Positions 8,715-19,400 are shown, counted from the first letter of the stretch. The stretch is 64,000 nt of DNA from an uncultured Eubacteriales bacterium (GCA_900544965.1 UQXE01000006.1:1-64000); one strand, 5' to 3'. Program-made: numbers and translations. The notes: generated by a model not told the origin, from the letters alone.

Positions 8715-10179
8715 AAATTTCTTTGGATCTATAAGGTTGAGAATGGTGGCGGTATACTTCTGCGTCACCTTTCTTGCCATGCTTACGATAGGAGTAATTA
8801 TATCCAATATAATGGAATCGTTCTTGGTAAGCCAGCGCGTAGAAGCGCAATCTGGCGAAACAAGGAGGGTAGCGCTTGAAATTGCTCCGTGGTTCAATGA
8901 GCGCAATGCGGATAAACTTTATGGCCACATATTAGAACAGGCCTCCGAACTAGATGGTCGAATCCTTATACTTGACAACTACGCCGTAGTTCAGGCGGAT
9001 TCAGCCTCCGCTTACAACGGGATGTCATTGCCATACCACGAGGTCCGCAAAGTGCTGCATGGGACGTCCGATGGCGCATACGGATTTCATCGTATTGTTC
9101 GAAACAAAACTTTAGACTCGCAGACTGGCGCGGACGGGGGAATTGATCGGGTTTGGGCCGTTTATTATACCGCCCCAATAGTAAATGATGGAATATATTT
9201 AGGTGCGGTCCTGTTTTCAACCGAAATTCAGGATGTACATGACGGAATAACTGACATAATAAGGCGCATAACCGCTGTTTTCTTTATTACTGTTATTGCG
9301 ATGGGTATAATAACCTTTATACTTTCAGGATTCTTAACAAAGCCGATTGTTGAGCTTACAGGTGTTATAAGAAGAATGGGTACTCAGGGCTTCGGTGCGA
9401 GAGTAAGGGTTAAGGATGGAAGTATGGGAGAGGTTGCAGAGCTGTCAAGGGCATTCAACCGTATGAGTGAGCAAATCGAGGATCATGACAGGGTAAGGGA
9501 TGAATTTGTATCCAATGCCTCACACGAATTAAAAACTCCTCTTTCGGCTATGAAGGTTCTTTCTGAATCAATATTATATGAGAACGATCCAGACCCTGGG
9601 GTAATGCGTGAGTTCTTTTTAGATGTAAACAGCGAAGTCGACCGGCTTACAGGAATAATTGAAGACCTTTTAAGCTTGGTAAGAGAGGAGAGAGGACGGG
9701 CCGAGCTAAATATATCGGATGTAAGACTGGACGAGCTGACGCTTAGGGTGGTAAAAAGACTTATGCCTCTAAGCCAGAAGAAGGGATTAAAAATCGAAAC
9801 CCATGTAAGTCCCGTTCTTCTTGAAGCGGATTCTGAGCGGATTGAACAGGTCGTATCCAATCTGGTTGATAATGCAATAAAATATACTGATACAGGCAAG
9901 ATTGTAGTAGTGGTTAAACAGGAAGGTGAGAACGCGGTTCTTACAGTCCAGGATACGGGAATAGGCATACCGAAGGATGCGCAGCAAAGGCTATTTGAAA
10001 GGTTTTATAGGGTAGATAAGGCAAGGTCGAGAGGAACGGGAGGGACGGGGCTTGGTTTAGCCATAGTTGAAAGGATAGTCTCCATGCATAACGGCTACAT
10101 CAGACTTAAGAGCGAACCGGCCAAGGGAAGCGTTTTTACCCTGTATCTTCCTATGCGCCACACGGGAGAAGTAAAATGA
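8704..10179 (+). CDS. Membrane sensor histidine kinase
   Basis: A 491-residue kinase, partner of the upstream regulator. TM1 is at about 13-35, an extracellular sensor region runs to about 175, and TM2 (FFITVIAMGIITFILSGFL) is followed by HAMP. The H-box is SNASHELKTPLSAMK, the N-box NLVDNAIKYT, and the G-boxes DTGIGIP and GTGLGLAI. The start is taken as TTG at 8704, overlapping the regulator stop by 11 bases, because it yields the typical KNFFGSIRLRMVAVYF N-terminus; an ATG at 8743-8745 is possible but would cut into TM1. The stop overlaps the next gene by 4 bases, so the operon continues into the GerMN lipoproteins. Confidence 0.92.
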   Translation: MRVKNFFGSIRLRMVAVYFCVTFLAMLTIGVIISNIMESFLVSQRVEAQSGETRRVALEIAPWFNERNADKLYGHILEQASELDGRILILDNYAVVQADSASAYNGMSLPYHEVRKVLHGTSDGAYGFHRIVRNKTLDSQTGADGGIDRVWAVYYTAPIVNDGIYLGAVLFSTEIQDVHDGITDIIRRITAVFFITVIAMGIITFILSGFLTKPIVELTGVIRRMGTQGFGARVRVKDGSMGEVAELSRAFNRMSEQIEDHDRVRDEFVSNASHELKTPLSAMKVLSESILYENDPDPGVMREFFLDVNSEVDRLTGIIEDLLSLVREERGRAELNISDVRLDELTLRVVKRLMPLSQKKGLKIETHVSPVLLEADSERIEQVVSNLVDNAIKYTDTGKIVVVVKQEGENAVLTVQDTGIGIPKDAQQRLFERFYRVDKARSRGTGGTGLGLAIVERIVSMHNGYIRLKSEPAKGSVFTLYLPMRHTGEVK

Positions 10180-11201
10180 GACGAAATTATATATCTATAC
10201 TTGTGGCGGTGCTTGTATGTGCCTTGTTGCTTTCGGGTTGCTTATTAAAGATAAAGGAGATAGAAAACGATGTTGTCCTTCCACAAATTGATCCGGAGGA
10301 GGGTGTAACAAGACAAGTACAAGGTGGTTTATATTATAGCCTAATTGATAGGGAAGGCGTGATAAAGATCAATAGTACAATATATATAAAATCGTATGAG
10401 ACCGTGGAGAACGCTGTTCTAAGGGCACTGTCGCAGACGCCGCAGGAGCATTCGGATTTGGTTTTAAGCTCCCTTCCCAAAGGAACGGAAGCAATAAGCT
10501 CACAGCGCGAGGGCAGTATTTTATATCTTACTTTGTCCAAGGAATTTCTGGACAAAGCTGAACTGGAGAGCAGACGTCAGGAAATAGAGGAAGAAAAGGA
10601 CAAGCTGAGACCCGGCGAGTATGAATCCATATTAAACGCGCTTGATAAAGAGTATTTTAAAGCGATGCGCCTAAGCGTATATTCAATAGTAAATTCCATG
10701 TTAAGCGTTACAGACGTTGACAGGATTCAGCTATTGGTAGATAAAAACGGTACTGGGGAGGGAGTTAGACCTACTCTGTATGAGGTTGGGCTTTCAGAGG
10801 ATATTGAAAGTGGGGAGCTTGTTGAGCCAATGCCGTTGGTAACCAATCAAACCGCAACTCCTGCTACCATTGTAGAGCTTTTATTGGATCACTTAATTCT
10901 TAAAGACTATGAAAGAGCCTACGACTACTTTGCTTTGGTGGGAACAAATAATGAATACAAGCCTGACTTGACTGAATTCGTGGACGAGCTTAGCCCACTA
11001 TGTAAAATTACTGAATACGATATGCAAGGATACGTCCAGAATTCAAATGGGGAGGCTATGGTGCGGTTTAGGCTTGTTATAGAGAGGGAGAACGGAACCC
11101 CCGAAATTATATATAACGATGGGCTGATCTTGCTTGAGGAGGGCGGAATATATCTGGTTGATTATATTACTTTTTTGGATGTATTGAGGCAATCGCTATG
11201 A
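10176..11201 (+). CDS. GerMN-domain lipoprotein
   Basis: A 341-residue secreted lipoprotein. A signal peptide (ILVAVLVCALLLSGC) ends in a lipobox Cys at about 22. A GerMN-like domain follows (about 75-205: NAVLRALSQTPQ, LYLTLSKEFLD, YSIVNSMLSVTDVDRIQLLVD). The C-terminal part (about 230-340) looks like a separate small alpha/beta domain. GerMN domains occur in spore-germination GerM and in actinobacterial LpqB, where the gene follows the MtrAB two-component system. Here too the lipoprotein follows a response regulator and kinase with 4-base overlaps, so it may sense or modulate envelope signals for the kinase. That role is inference. Confidence 0.85.
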   Translation: MRRNYISILVAVLVCALLLSGCLLKIKEIENDVVLPQIDPEEGVTRQVQGGLYYSLIDREGVIKINSTIYIKSYETVENAVLRALSQTPQEHSDLVLSSLPKGTEAISSQREGSILYLTLSKEFLDKAELESRRQEIEEEKDKLRPGEYESILNALDKEYFKAMRLSVYSIVNSMLSVTDVDRIQLLVDKNGTGEGVRPTLYEVGLSEDIESGELVEPMPLVTNQTATPATIVELLLDHLILKDYERAYDYFALVGTNNEYKPDLTEFVDELSPLCKITEYDMQGYVQNSNGEAMVRFRLVIERENGTPEIIYNDGLILLEEGGIYLVDYITFLDVLRQSL

Positions 11202-12616
11202 GGAAGATACGTGCAGTTTGTGCCCTGCTATGCATTTTATTTGCTGCAGGAGTTATAGGATGTGTAGGCCGCACTGAGGAAATTCCGCCGCTTCAGGAAA
11301 CGGGATTTGAAGTTCCAAGGCCTATTACGTCACCGGTTGAGTTCGACGCAACCCTATATTTTGTCGACGAGAGTAACGGTGATCTGGTAGGGGAGGAACA
11401 TAGCCTGACCTATGGAAACGGGATTTCAAAAATTCAATCTGCGTTAATAGCGTTGGGGTCGGCGCCCACTGGGGACGGAAGGATTTCCGCTGTGGCCGAT
11501 GGCCTGAGACTGAACAAGGTTGTTCCTTTAGACGGCGTATGCAACGTTTATTATATTGGAGAACGCGCGGTGACGGAGGAAGAATGGCTCAAGCTGAGGA
11601 CGGCTGCCGCATCCACGGTATTTAGCGTAGATTCCGGTCTTGAAGCTGTCAACGTATATTTAAATGGTAAAGAACCAGGATATGGAGGCGAAGCATTGGG
11701 GACAATAAGGAATTCTCCTAAGCTGTCTAATATACTAAAATCGGCTTTTGAATTTCAAAGCAATGCAACATTATATTATGCTGATTATTCGAGTGGCGAC
11801 GCGATGCTTATCGCAAGCAATTACACGCTAGATATTTCAAGAGGAATGAAGGCCGACGACTATGCCCGCCTTATATTTGAAGCCCTTAAATCCGCTCCGG
11901 ATGGAGATACAGGACTATATGCTCCTATTCCACAGTCGGTTGCATTTGAAAAAGCAAGCGTTAAACGTGACGCCAACGATGAGTATGTAATCGAACTTAC
12001 TCTAATTGATCAGGGAGCAAAAGACATTGACCATGAGATTATATGTTCGGCGCTAACCCTGTCAATAACGGGATATATCCCCAACATATCCGGGGTAAGA
12101 GTGTACATTAGAGATGGCGGCGTACTAGAGTCCCTGCCTGAAAATGGGAGCTATACCACTGAGAATTTTGACAGCCTTATTGGTCGCCGCATCCACTTGG
12201 TATATACTGAAGAAAACGAATCGGTAATGCATAAGCGTACACGACCAGTTTACTATGCGCTTGTTGATGATTACATGCATTCGCTTGAACTTCTTATAGG
12301 AATTATCTCATTGTCCAATTCTGACTTTGAAAGGTTCAGGCCTTCGGACTTACGGGCAATATATATAAGCGGAAGCAGCGCCGTTGTGGATTGGCAATAC
12401 GGATTCAGTGATAAATTAAATTCTATGCTTAACAGCGAAACTGTTGAGTCAGAGCGGAAGATACAGCTTTTTATCTATAGCATTATAAATACCCTGTGCG
12501 AGATACCAGGCGTAAACCTTGTGTGGATGACTGAAGCGGGGGATAGGATGGGAAGCATAGGCAATCTGTATTTAGGCAATGCGTTTATGAAAAACCCTGG
12601 ATTGGTTTCTCAGTAA
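11198..12616 (+). CDS. GerMN-repeat lipoprotein
   Basis: A 472-residue lipoprotein with signal peptide and lipobox GVIGC. Two GerMN-like units are clear: about 48-170 (ATLYFVDESNGDLVGEE) and about 188-310 (ATLYYADYSSGDAMLI). A third, more divergent unit lies near the C-terminus, with IQLFIYSIINTLCEIPGVN. The start overlaps the preceding lipoprotein gene by 4 bases, so these products are translationally linked. It is probably anchored to the outer face of the membrane. The two tandem lipoproteins share a domain but differ in architecture, consistent with an old duplication. Function unknown beyond the domain. Confidence 0.82.
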   Translation: MRKIRAVCALLCILFAAGVIGCVGRTEEIPPLQETGFEVPRPITSPVEFDATLYFVDESNGDLVGEEHSLTYGNGISKIQSALIALGSAPTGDGRISAVADGLRLNKVVPLDGVCNVYYIGERAVTEEEWLKLRTAAASTVFSVDSGLEAVNVYLNGKEPGYGGEALGTIRNSPKLSNILKSAFEFQSNATLYYADYSSGDAMLIASNYTLDISRGMKADDYARLIFEALKSAPDGDTGLYAPIPQSVAFEKASVKRDANDEYVIELTLIDQGAKDIDHEIICSALTLSITGYIPNISGVRVYIRDGGVLESLPENGSYTTENFDSLIGRRIHLVYTEENESVMHKRTRPVYYALVDDYMHSLELLIGIISLSNSDFERFRPSDLRAIYISGSSAVVDWQYGFSDKLNSMLNSETVESERKIQLFIYSIINTLCEIPGVNLVWMTEAGDRMGSIGNLYLGNAFMKNPGLVSQ

Positions 12617-12681
12617 ACAAGGTACAATATAATCATAAAGGTCCGGCAGGGCTATAAAATTTTTACAAAAGGGGATAAAAC

Positions 12682-12882
12682 ATGAAGTACTTAATAACTA
12701 TCGATGGAATGGGATGTGGGCACTGTGTATCACGCGTCACGGCTGCACTGAATGATGTTGGGGCGTCGGTTGAAAGCGTTAAGATAGGGTCGGCTGTTGC
12801 GGACTTCTCGGGAGACGTTGACAGAATAAAAGCCGCGATTCAAGAAATTGGGTTCGATATCATATCCATAGAGGCGAAGTAG
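12682..12882 (+). CDS. copZ: Heavy-metal-associated domain protein (CopZ-like copper chaperone)
   Basis: A 66-residue single HMA domain with the metal-binding motif GMGCGHC near the N-terminus. The family delivers Cu(I) to CopA-type ATPases in the cytoplasm; a CopA gene lies 1.3 kb downstream, supporting that role. AGGGGAT precedes the ATG. It sits only 3 bases before mnmA, so the two are probably co-transcribed. The consensus Met-x-Cys-x-x-Cys is intact. Confidence 0.85.
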   Translation: MKYLITIDGMGCGHCVSRVTAALNDVGASVESVKIGSAVADFSGDVDRIKAAIQEIGFDIISIEAK

Positions 12883-12885
12883 ATT

Positions 12886-14001
12886 ATGTCTGAAGTTGGG
12901 GGAGCGAGGGTTGTTCTAGGCATGTCTGGGGGGGTCGATTCATCGGTCGCCGCATTATTGTTAAAGCGTCGAGGATACGATGTAATAGGCGTTTTTATGA
13001 AGAATTGGGAAGAGGAGGACGAGGACGGAGTATGTACCTCTGCGAATGATTATAGCGACGTACGCAGGGTGGCGCAACACGTAGGAATACCATATTATTC
13101 CGTTAATTTTGCAAAGGAGTACAGAGAGCGGGTTTTCTCGTATTTCCTTGACGAGTTCGCTAAGGGCAGAACTCCTAACCCTGATGTGCTGTGCAACTGT
13201 GAGATAAAGTTCAGGGCCTTCCTTGACTTTGCCATGGGGCTAGACGCCGATTATATCGCAACAGGGCATTATGCTCGTATACAGCGTGACGGCCAGAATG
13301 TTTTGCTGCTTAGATCTGTGGACATTTCAAAGGATCAGACATATTTTCTGTCCGGCTTGACGCAGGAGCAGCTATCCAAGGTTATATTTCCTGTTGGGGA
13401 TATTACAAAGAACGAGTTAAGAAAAATAGCGTTTGATGAGGACATCCCAACTGCGTTAAAGAAGGATTCGACTGGGATTTGCTTTATTGGAGAAAGAAAT
13501 TTTAAAAAATTCCTTATGCAGTACCTTCCTGCCAGGCAGGGGGATATGATAACGCTTGACGGCAGGGTGGTAGGTACGCACGATGGGCTTATGTACTATA
13601 CAATAGGCCAAAGGCGAGGCCTGGGAATAGGCGGAAGAAACGATGGAAGCGGCGAAAGCTGGTATGTAGTTGCTAAGGACCTCGCAAAAAACCGCCTAGT
13701 AGTGCAGCAGGGAGAACAAGAGGAACTGTTCTCCCTAGGATTGAGAGCCAATAAAGTAAACTTTATATTGGGTTTTCCACCAGCCAGGCAGTTTACGTGT
13801 ACGGCCAAATTCAGATATAGGCAGCCGGACCAAAGGGTCCGCGTAACCGTATGCGGCGATGGATGCGTTGTTGATTTTTTTGAACCTCAGCGTGCAGTAA
13901 CTCCAGGACAGTGGGTTGTACTATACGAAGGTGATATTTGTCTTGGCGGAGGGGAAATAGATGAAGTTCGCCCTTTAAAGCGGGCTATTTTACCAAATTG
14001 A
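12886..14001 (+). CDS. mnmA: tRNA-specific 2-thiouridylase
   Basis: MnmA adds sulfur to C2 of U34 in tRNAs for Lys, Glu and Gln, using ATP and persulfide sulfur. The 371 residues match the family. The PP-loop SGGVDSS lies near the N-terminus, the first catalytic Cys is in NPDVLCNCEIKF and the second in STGICFIGERNF. TIGQRRGLG and QTYFLSGL are family signatures. The ribosome binding site is weak, suggesting translational coupling to copZ upstream. Placement between a copper chaperone and a copper ATPase is unusual; in Clostridia mnmA usually follows iscS/iscU genes. Confidence 0.95.
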   Translation: MSEVGGARVVLGMSGGVDSSVAALLLKRRGYDVIGVFMKNWEEEDEDGVCTSANDYSDVRRVAQHVGIPYYSVNFAKEYRERVFSYFLDEFAKGRTPNPDVLCNCEIKFRAFLDFAMGLDADYIATGHYARIQRDGQNVLLLRSVDISKDQTYFLSGLTQEQLSKVIFPVGDITKNELRKIAFDEDIPTALKKDSTGICFIGERNFKKFLMQYLPARQGDMITLDGRVVGTHDGLMYYTIGQRRGLGIGGRNDGSGESWYVVAKDLAKNRLVVQQGEQEELFSLGLRANKVNFILGFPPARQFTCTAKFRYRQPDQRVRVTVCGDGCVVDFFEPQRAVTPGQWVVLYEGDICLGGGEIDEVRPLKRAILPN

Positions 14002-14026
14002 TCGTTGAACAAAAGTAAGGGCAAAA

Positions 14027-14079
14027 ATGGCAAGGTATGTTGCCATGAAATGTATCAAATGATAATATTATTATGATAC
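14027..14079. promoter_or_regulatory. Two adjacent inverted repeats before copA
   Basis: ATGGCAA/TTGCCAT with a 6-nt spacer (14027-14046) is followed by a 28-bp imperfect palindrome bounded by GTATCA and TGATAC (14052-14079). They lie in the 154-base gap ahead of copA. They may be operator sites or a weak terminator; neither has a T-run. No copper-box motif is recognised. Confidence 0.35.
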
Positions 14080-14155
14080 CAAATTAGTAGCGACTAATCT
14101 AGGGGCAGCTACCTTTTATGCATTATTCGCTTTAATTTGAAGGGTGGTGTATTAT

Positions 14156-16378
14156 TTGATTAGCGAGTTTTCAATAACTGGCATGAGTTGTGCGGCGTGT
14201 TCATCAGCTGTAGAACGTGCCGCAGGCAGGGTTGACGGCGTGGAAGCCGCCCATGTAAACCTTGCTGCTGAGCGCTTAAGGGTAAGGAGCGAGGTTGATG
14301 TAAGCGACGCTGTTATTAACGCTGTAAAGAAGGCCGGTTTTGGCGCGCTGCCCTCTCAGGGCTTTAAAAAGCAGTCTATGCTTGACGAAGAACGGCGCGC
14401 AAAAGAACTTAGGGGGAAGAAAAAACGCCTTATCGTGGCTATAGCCTTTGCAATCCCCCTGTTCTATATATCCATGGGAACGATGGTTGGTCTGCCATCC
14501 CCAGTTGCGCCGGACAATCCTATGCTCTTTGCGGCAGTTCAACTGTTGCTGCTCATCCCAATCGTTGTGGCGGGCTGGGGTTTTTATGTGAGGGGGATAG
14601 GCGCTCTTTTCAGACTTCATCCAAATATGGATTCCCTCATTTCTGTAGGAACCATTGCTTCGCTGGCATATTCCATCTATTCCATGTGGAGAATCTCAGT
14701 GGGAAACGCCCATGCCGCCCATGAGCTGTATTTTGAATCCATAGGCGTAATAATTACCCTGGTTATGCTTGGAAAGTACCTTGAAGCAAGAGCCAAGGGC
14801 AAAACCGGAGAAGCGCTTAAAAGCCTGATAGAGCTTGCGCCCGACAATGCGGTTATACAGGACAAAAACGGGGTTGAACGTGAAGTCAAAGTAGAGGAGC
14901 TTATGCCTGGAGACCTTGTAATCGTGCGTCCAGGGTCGTCAATACCCGCCGATGGAACAATAGTGAGGGGTGCTACCTCTATAGATGAATCCATGCTTAC
15001 TGGCGAGAGCCTTCCCGTTGACAAATCGGTTGGCGATCATGTAACCGGGGGCAGCGTTAATCTAGGGGGAGCGATAGTATTCCGTACAGTAAATGTTGGC
15101 GAGGATACAACACTTTCTGCGATGATACGCCTTGTTGAGGAGGCGCAGGGAACGAAATTGCCTATAGCAAGGCTTGCGGATAGGATAAGCGGCATATTTG
15201 TGCCGGTAGTGGGAGCAATAGCAGTTATCGCCGCTCTGATATGGTTGGTTGCCGGCGAAACGGTTGAGCACGTTTTACGCATATTCGTATCCGTTCTGGT
15301 GATAGCCTGCCCTTGCGCGCTTGGACTGGCAACGCCAACAGCCATAATGGTAGGAACGGGAAGGGGAGCTAAGCTTGGAATACTTATAAAGGACGGGGAA
15401 GCGCTTGAAACGGCATGCAGGCTTAACGTCTTGGCCATTGATAAAACAGGTACCCTGACCGAGGGGAGGCCCTCCGTGACTGACGTTATATCGTTTGAGA
15501 TGAGCTCTTCTGAGATGTTGACCCTATTTGCAACCGGCGAAAAAATGTCGGAGCATCCGCTTGGCAAGGCAATAGTAGAGTATGCAGAAAAAGCAGGTCT
15601 GATGCCGGATAACCCTGATGAATTCGAAGCCCTTATTGGACGCGGAGCTAGAGCAAGGGCTGAAGGCAAGCTATTGCTTATGGGCAATGCCGACCTTATG
15701 AAAGAAAGTGGAGTGGAGCTTGGCTCCGAGGTGCGCGCCCACATGGAGCGATTGGCTCAACAGGGAAAAACCCCTATGTTATTGGCGGCCGATGGGGACC
15801 TATGCGGTATAGTTGCTGTAGCGGACAAAATAAAGGATGAGGCGCCAGATGCGGTTGAAAGGCTTAAAGGCCAGAGGATAGACGTGGTTCTCATAACGGG
15901 GGACAATGCGAATACGGCCGAGGCTATTGGGCGGCAAGCTGGGATAGAGGACTTGCGAAGCAATGTCAGGCCTGAAGAAAAGGCGGGTATAATAAGCCAG
16001 CTGCAGTCGGAAGGAAAACTTGTGGGAATGGCAGGGGATGGAATTAACGATGCGGTTGCGCTTGCTCAGGCAGACGTTGGTTTTTCGCTTAATACAGGAA
16101 CGGATGTCGCCATTGCGGGCGCGTCAATAATTCTTATGAGAAGCGATCTAAGGGGTATATCCGACGCGGTTTCGCTCTCCAGGCGCACCATGCGTACTAT
16201 AAAGCAAAATCTGTTCTGGGCTTTTGCCTACAACTGCATAGGCATACCAATAGCGGCCGGTGTGTTATATGCGTTTGGGGGGCCATTGCTAAACCCAATG
16301 ATGGCCGCGCTTGCTATGAGCTTCAGCTCCGTAACCGTACTATTAAATGCGCTGAGGCTAAAGAGCGTAAAAATATAA
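14156..16378 (+). CDS. copA: Copper-exporting P1B-type ATPase
   Basis: CopA pumps Cu(I) out of the cytoplasm. The 740 residues carry one N-terminal HMA domain (GMSCAACSS), the actuator loop TGES, transmembrane CPC (ACPCALGLATPTA), the phosphorylation site DKTGT, the P1B His-Pro (SEHPLGKAI) and GDGIND. C-terminal helices contain YN and MxxSS, the Cu(I) signature. The start is taken as TTG at 14156 because AAGGGTGG lies eight bases upstream; a GTG at 14144 would overlap that site. It is followed by a bidirectional terminator. With copZ it forms a copper-homeostasis set, with no CsoR or CopY in the window. Confidence 0.94.
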   Translation: MISEFSITGMSCAACSSAVERAAGRVDGVEAAHVNLAAERLRVRSEVDVSDAVINAVKKAGFGALPSQGFKKQSMLDEERRAKELRGKKKRLIVAIAFAIPLFYISMGTMVGLPSPVAPDNPMLFAAVQLLLLIPIVVAGWGFYVRGIGALFRLHPNMDSLISVGTIASLAYSIYSMWRISVGNAHAAHELYFESIGVIITLVMLGKYLEARAKGKTGEALKSLIELAPDNAVIQDKNGVEREVKVEELMPGDLVIVRPGSSIPADGTIVRGATSIDESMLTGESLPVDKSVGDHVTGGSVNLGGAIVFRTVNVGEDTTLSAMIRLVEEAQGTKLPIARLADRISGIFVPVVGAIAVIAALIWLVAGETVEHVLRIFVSVLVIACPCALGLATPTAIMVGTGRGAKLGILIKDGEALETACRLNVLAIDKTGTLTEGRPSVTDVISFEMSSSEMLTLFATGEKMSEHPLGKAIVEYAEKAGLMPDNPDEFEALIGRGARARAEGKLLLMGNADLMKESGVELGSEVRAHMERLAQQGKTPMLLAADGDLCGIVAVADKIKDEAPDAVERLKGQRIDVVLITGDNANTAEAIGRQAGIEDLRSNVRPEEKAGIISQLQSEGKLVGMAGDGINDAVALAQADVGFSLNTGTDVAIAGASIILMRSDLRGISDAVSLSRRTMRTIKQNLFWAFAYNCIGIPIAAGVLYAFGGPLLNPMMAALAMSFSSVTVLLNALRLKSVKI

Positions 16379-16394
16379 ATGAAATTAGGATAAT

Positions 16395-16422
16395 AAAAGT
16401 GGCAGTTATCGCTGCCACTTTT
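16395..16422. terminator. Bidirectional terminator
   Basis: An 11-bp perfect stem AAAAGTGGCAG/CTGCCACTTTT with a 6-nt loop lies between convergent genes copA and the DUF3825 protein gene. The A and T ends serve both strands. Confidence 0.92.
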
Positions 16423-16436
16423 ATTATTTTCTAACG

Positions 16437-19400
16437 CTAATCCTGCAATTCCTCAATCTCTTCGTCGATATTATCCGGAGTTATTCTATTCGGGTTCAGC
16501 CAATCGCTGTCAGGCCTGCATATCTGACGCGCGTCAAGGTATGCCATGGGAAGAGAAAGTATGGTCTGTCCCTGGTAGTTGCCAACGGTATTACGCTGGA
16601 CAACCAGGGCGACGTCAGCGGTTTCATCGTCTAACAAACAAAGGGGAAGCATAAGCGACATTGAATCCCGCGCGGGATGATACATCGGAACGGCCGTTTT
16701 ATAGTTCCATCTTGTACGCTTTACCGCCAAGTCTATCGCATCCTTCATTCGGTTGCGAAGGCGGTTATATAATTGCGGACTGTTTTTAAGGAAATCGCTG
16801 AGCTCCCTATAGCGTCTCTCCTTAACCAGCGCATTGTCAGCCAAATTGATCTCGTCGACCAGGCGTGAGGTGGTTGTATTATTGCATTCATATCTTATAA
16901 ACTCCAGAGGAAGCCTTTCGGGGTGTTCAAGTATAATATGGCTATAGTCTGTATATAGCTGGAGATCTACATCGTATATAAGATCACTGTGGGATTTATA
17001 ATATCTGGCGGCTTCAGGCGGATTTTGAAAATGCTGCAAGAGCACTTTACCATCGTCAACGCCCGCTATGCAAAAGCTTCTCAAGCGCCATGGACTAGAA
17101 TATCCGTCCTTAGACGGTTCAAAGCACGCATAAATGTCGTCATAAGTGCGTGTAACCAGTCCTGTATTAAAAGCCGCAAATATACCATTTCCCTTATCAT
17201 CCAGCTTTTGCATAACCTTCTTTTCCCTGTCAAGCCTATAGAATGTATAGCGCAGGTATTGAAGCAGTATAAATTTGCTGCAGTAGGCGCTCCCTTCAAA
17301 ATCCCATTGCTCAGGCTGGGCCAGTTCCGCCAGCGCGTCAAGGGTTTCGTCCCATTTGCCCATATATGCCCAGCTTTCAAGCGTCCTGCCAGGAAAAACC
17401 TTAGTGCGGGATTTCTTAAGCGTTTGCGCGTTGACGGTTGCCGTTGGCACAGAGGACATTACGTTTCCTGACGCGGGATAGGGGCAGCCAGCGTCGTCTC
17501 TAAGAACTGCTCCGGCATACATCGCCATCCACGGCTGCTGGTTGCGCAAATTATTTCTTCTGCAATATATATATATGGGTCTTCCCATATCATCCAACCT
17601 TCCAGCAGGAAACGCCGCGCATGCCTCCCACAGCTCAAGCGTCCCCTCTTCCTGGGCTTTCATAAATGGGAACTGAAGCTGCTGCCATGCATCTTCTTTG
17701 GAAAATACGGTTGACGGAAACAGGCATTTTAACGAATCCAGAGCTTCCTTGCGCAGGCCACAGAACTTGCGCACGCTTTCAAACAGATTCATGCTTTCAG
17801 ATTCAGATTTCTCGACAAGTACAGGTTCATTTCTGGACATTGGCTCGTTTTCCGGCGATGTTTCGGGCAGGGGTTCAGACGGTCCCTCGGTATTTTCCCC
17901 AATATCGATTTCCTCATCTACTGGTTTCACTGCGTCGGACTCGTCCAATGCCCTTGATAAGGGCAGCCTGGTCGATCCAATCATAGGATTAGAACCGATA
18001 TATGTAAGAGCCCATGGCGCAGGATTTACTCCTGTGTTAGCGTTTGGACGGCACAATACGTATATCGGCTTGCCGGCTGAATCGTTTCTGCCAAGGGGGA
18101 ATACGGATACATTGAGGTCATCGTATATTTCAAGCTCTCCACTTTTATTGGCGCTGTGAAACGCGCTGTTTAGCAGGCTCCATGCGGCCGACTCATTACC
18201 CATTGAGTAATGCGATATCAAAGTATTAAGTGTGTTTTGCGGAGCAAACCCAAATGAACTCAAGTCGTTTTCATTGGCTTTCGCTTCATCATCAGAAGCT
18301 GTAAAGCTATCCTCTTCAATTAGCTGTTCCTCGGTATCAGAGGGAGGACCGTTTAAAGCGGTTTCCTGATGGGCAACGGCCGCTTCCCCTGTTTCTTCCA
18401 TGCTTTCATCCGGAGACGGGGGCAGGAGATGGTCGTTTTCCATATCAGCGTCGGCGTCGCTATCTATAGAATCCGGCTTGTCGACCTTAACGTTGGAGGC
18501 GGACTCGGTATCTATATCAGAATCCGCCTCCAAAGCATCAATATCAGACGCTAGGGCGCTGGTTTCACTTTGACTGTTGTCCGGCTTATTTAATAAATCT
18601 ACGTCTTCCTCATTTGAATGTTCAGATAGCGGAAGCCTGACAAATCCCAAGGTAGGATCAGGACCAACATAGGATATAACCCATCTTTGCTTGCCTATGT
18701 TGCGATTTGGTTTACAGAGCACATATATTGGCCTGTTCGAGCGGTCGCTTCTCCCCAAAGGAAAGATTACCGCGTTCAAATCATCATAGATTTCGAGGGT
18801 ATTGTTTTGCTGTGCGTTTTTGAATGCGCTCTGGAGGAGGCGCCACGCCGAGGATGTATCCCTAGCCGGTGTATATGAAACGATTGATTTGCTAATAACC
18901 ATTTGCGGTACATAACAAAAATCCCTGATGTCCCTTACCACTTCGCTATGAAAATTTTTGCTTTCATCATTGATGGATAGATTGCCGTCATCATTATCAG
19001 GTATATCTATGGTTTGGACTGAATCTTTAGGATCTAAAGCCCATACCGTACCAATGTAGTCTTCATCAAAGCTATCAGGAAATAAACCGGCTTCATCCTG
19101 ATAACCCGCCTCAGGGTCGGTATCCTCGCTAGATGCCTTATCGGATTGGACAGCGTCTATCAAAACAGCTGAATCCGTGATTTTGGATGAACTACCGGAG
19201 AGGGGAGATAGAATACCTTTGTGGAATCCTATGCTGCTTGAATCCAGCGATTCAAATTTATCCGATTTCGTTTTATCGTCAATTAGGCAAATATCTGTAT
19301 TTTTTGTTATGTCATCTGGAAAATCCATGGCGGCTTCATTAAGTATTCTGGACTCGGGTTCTGATCCAACATAAACGGCAAGCCAAGGTCTTGGGATTTC

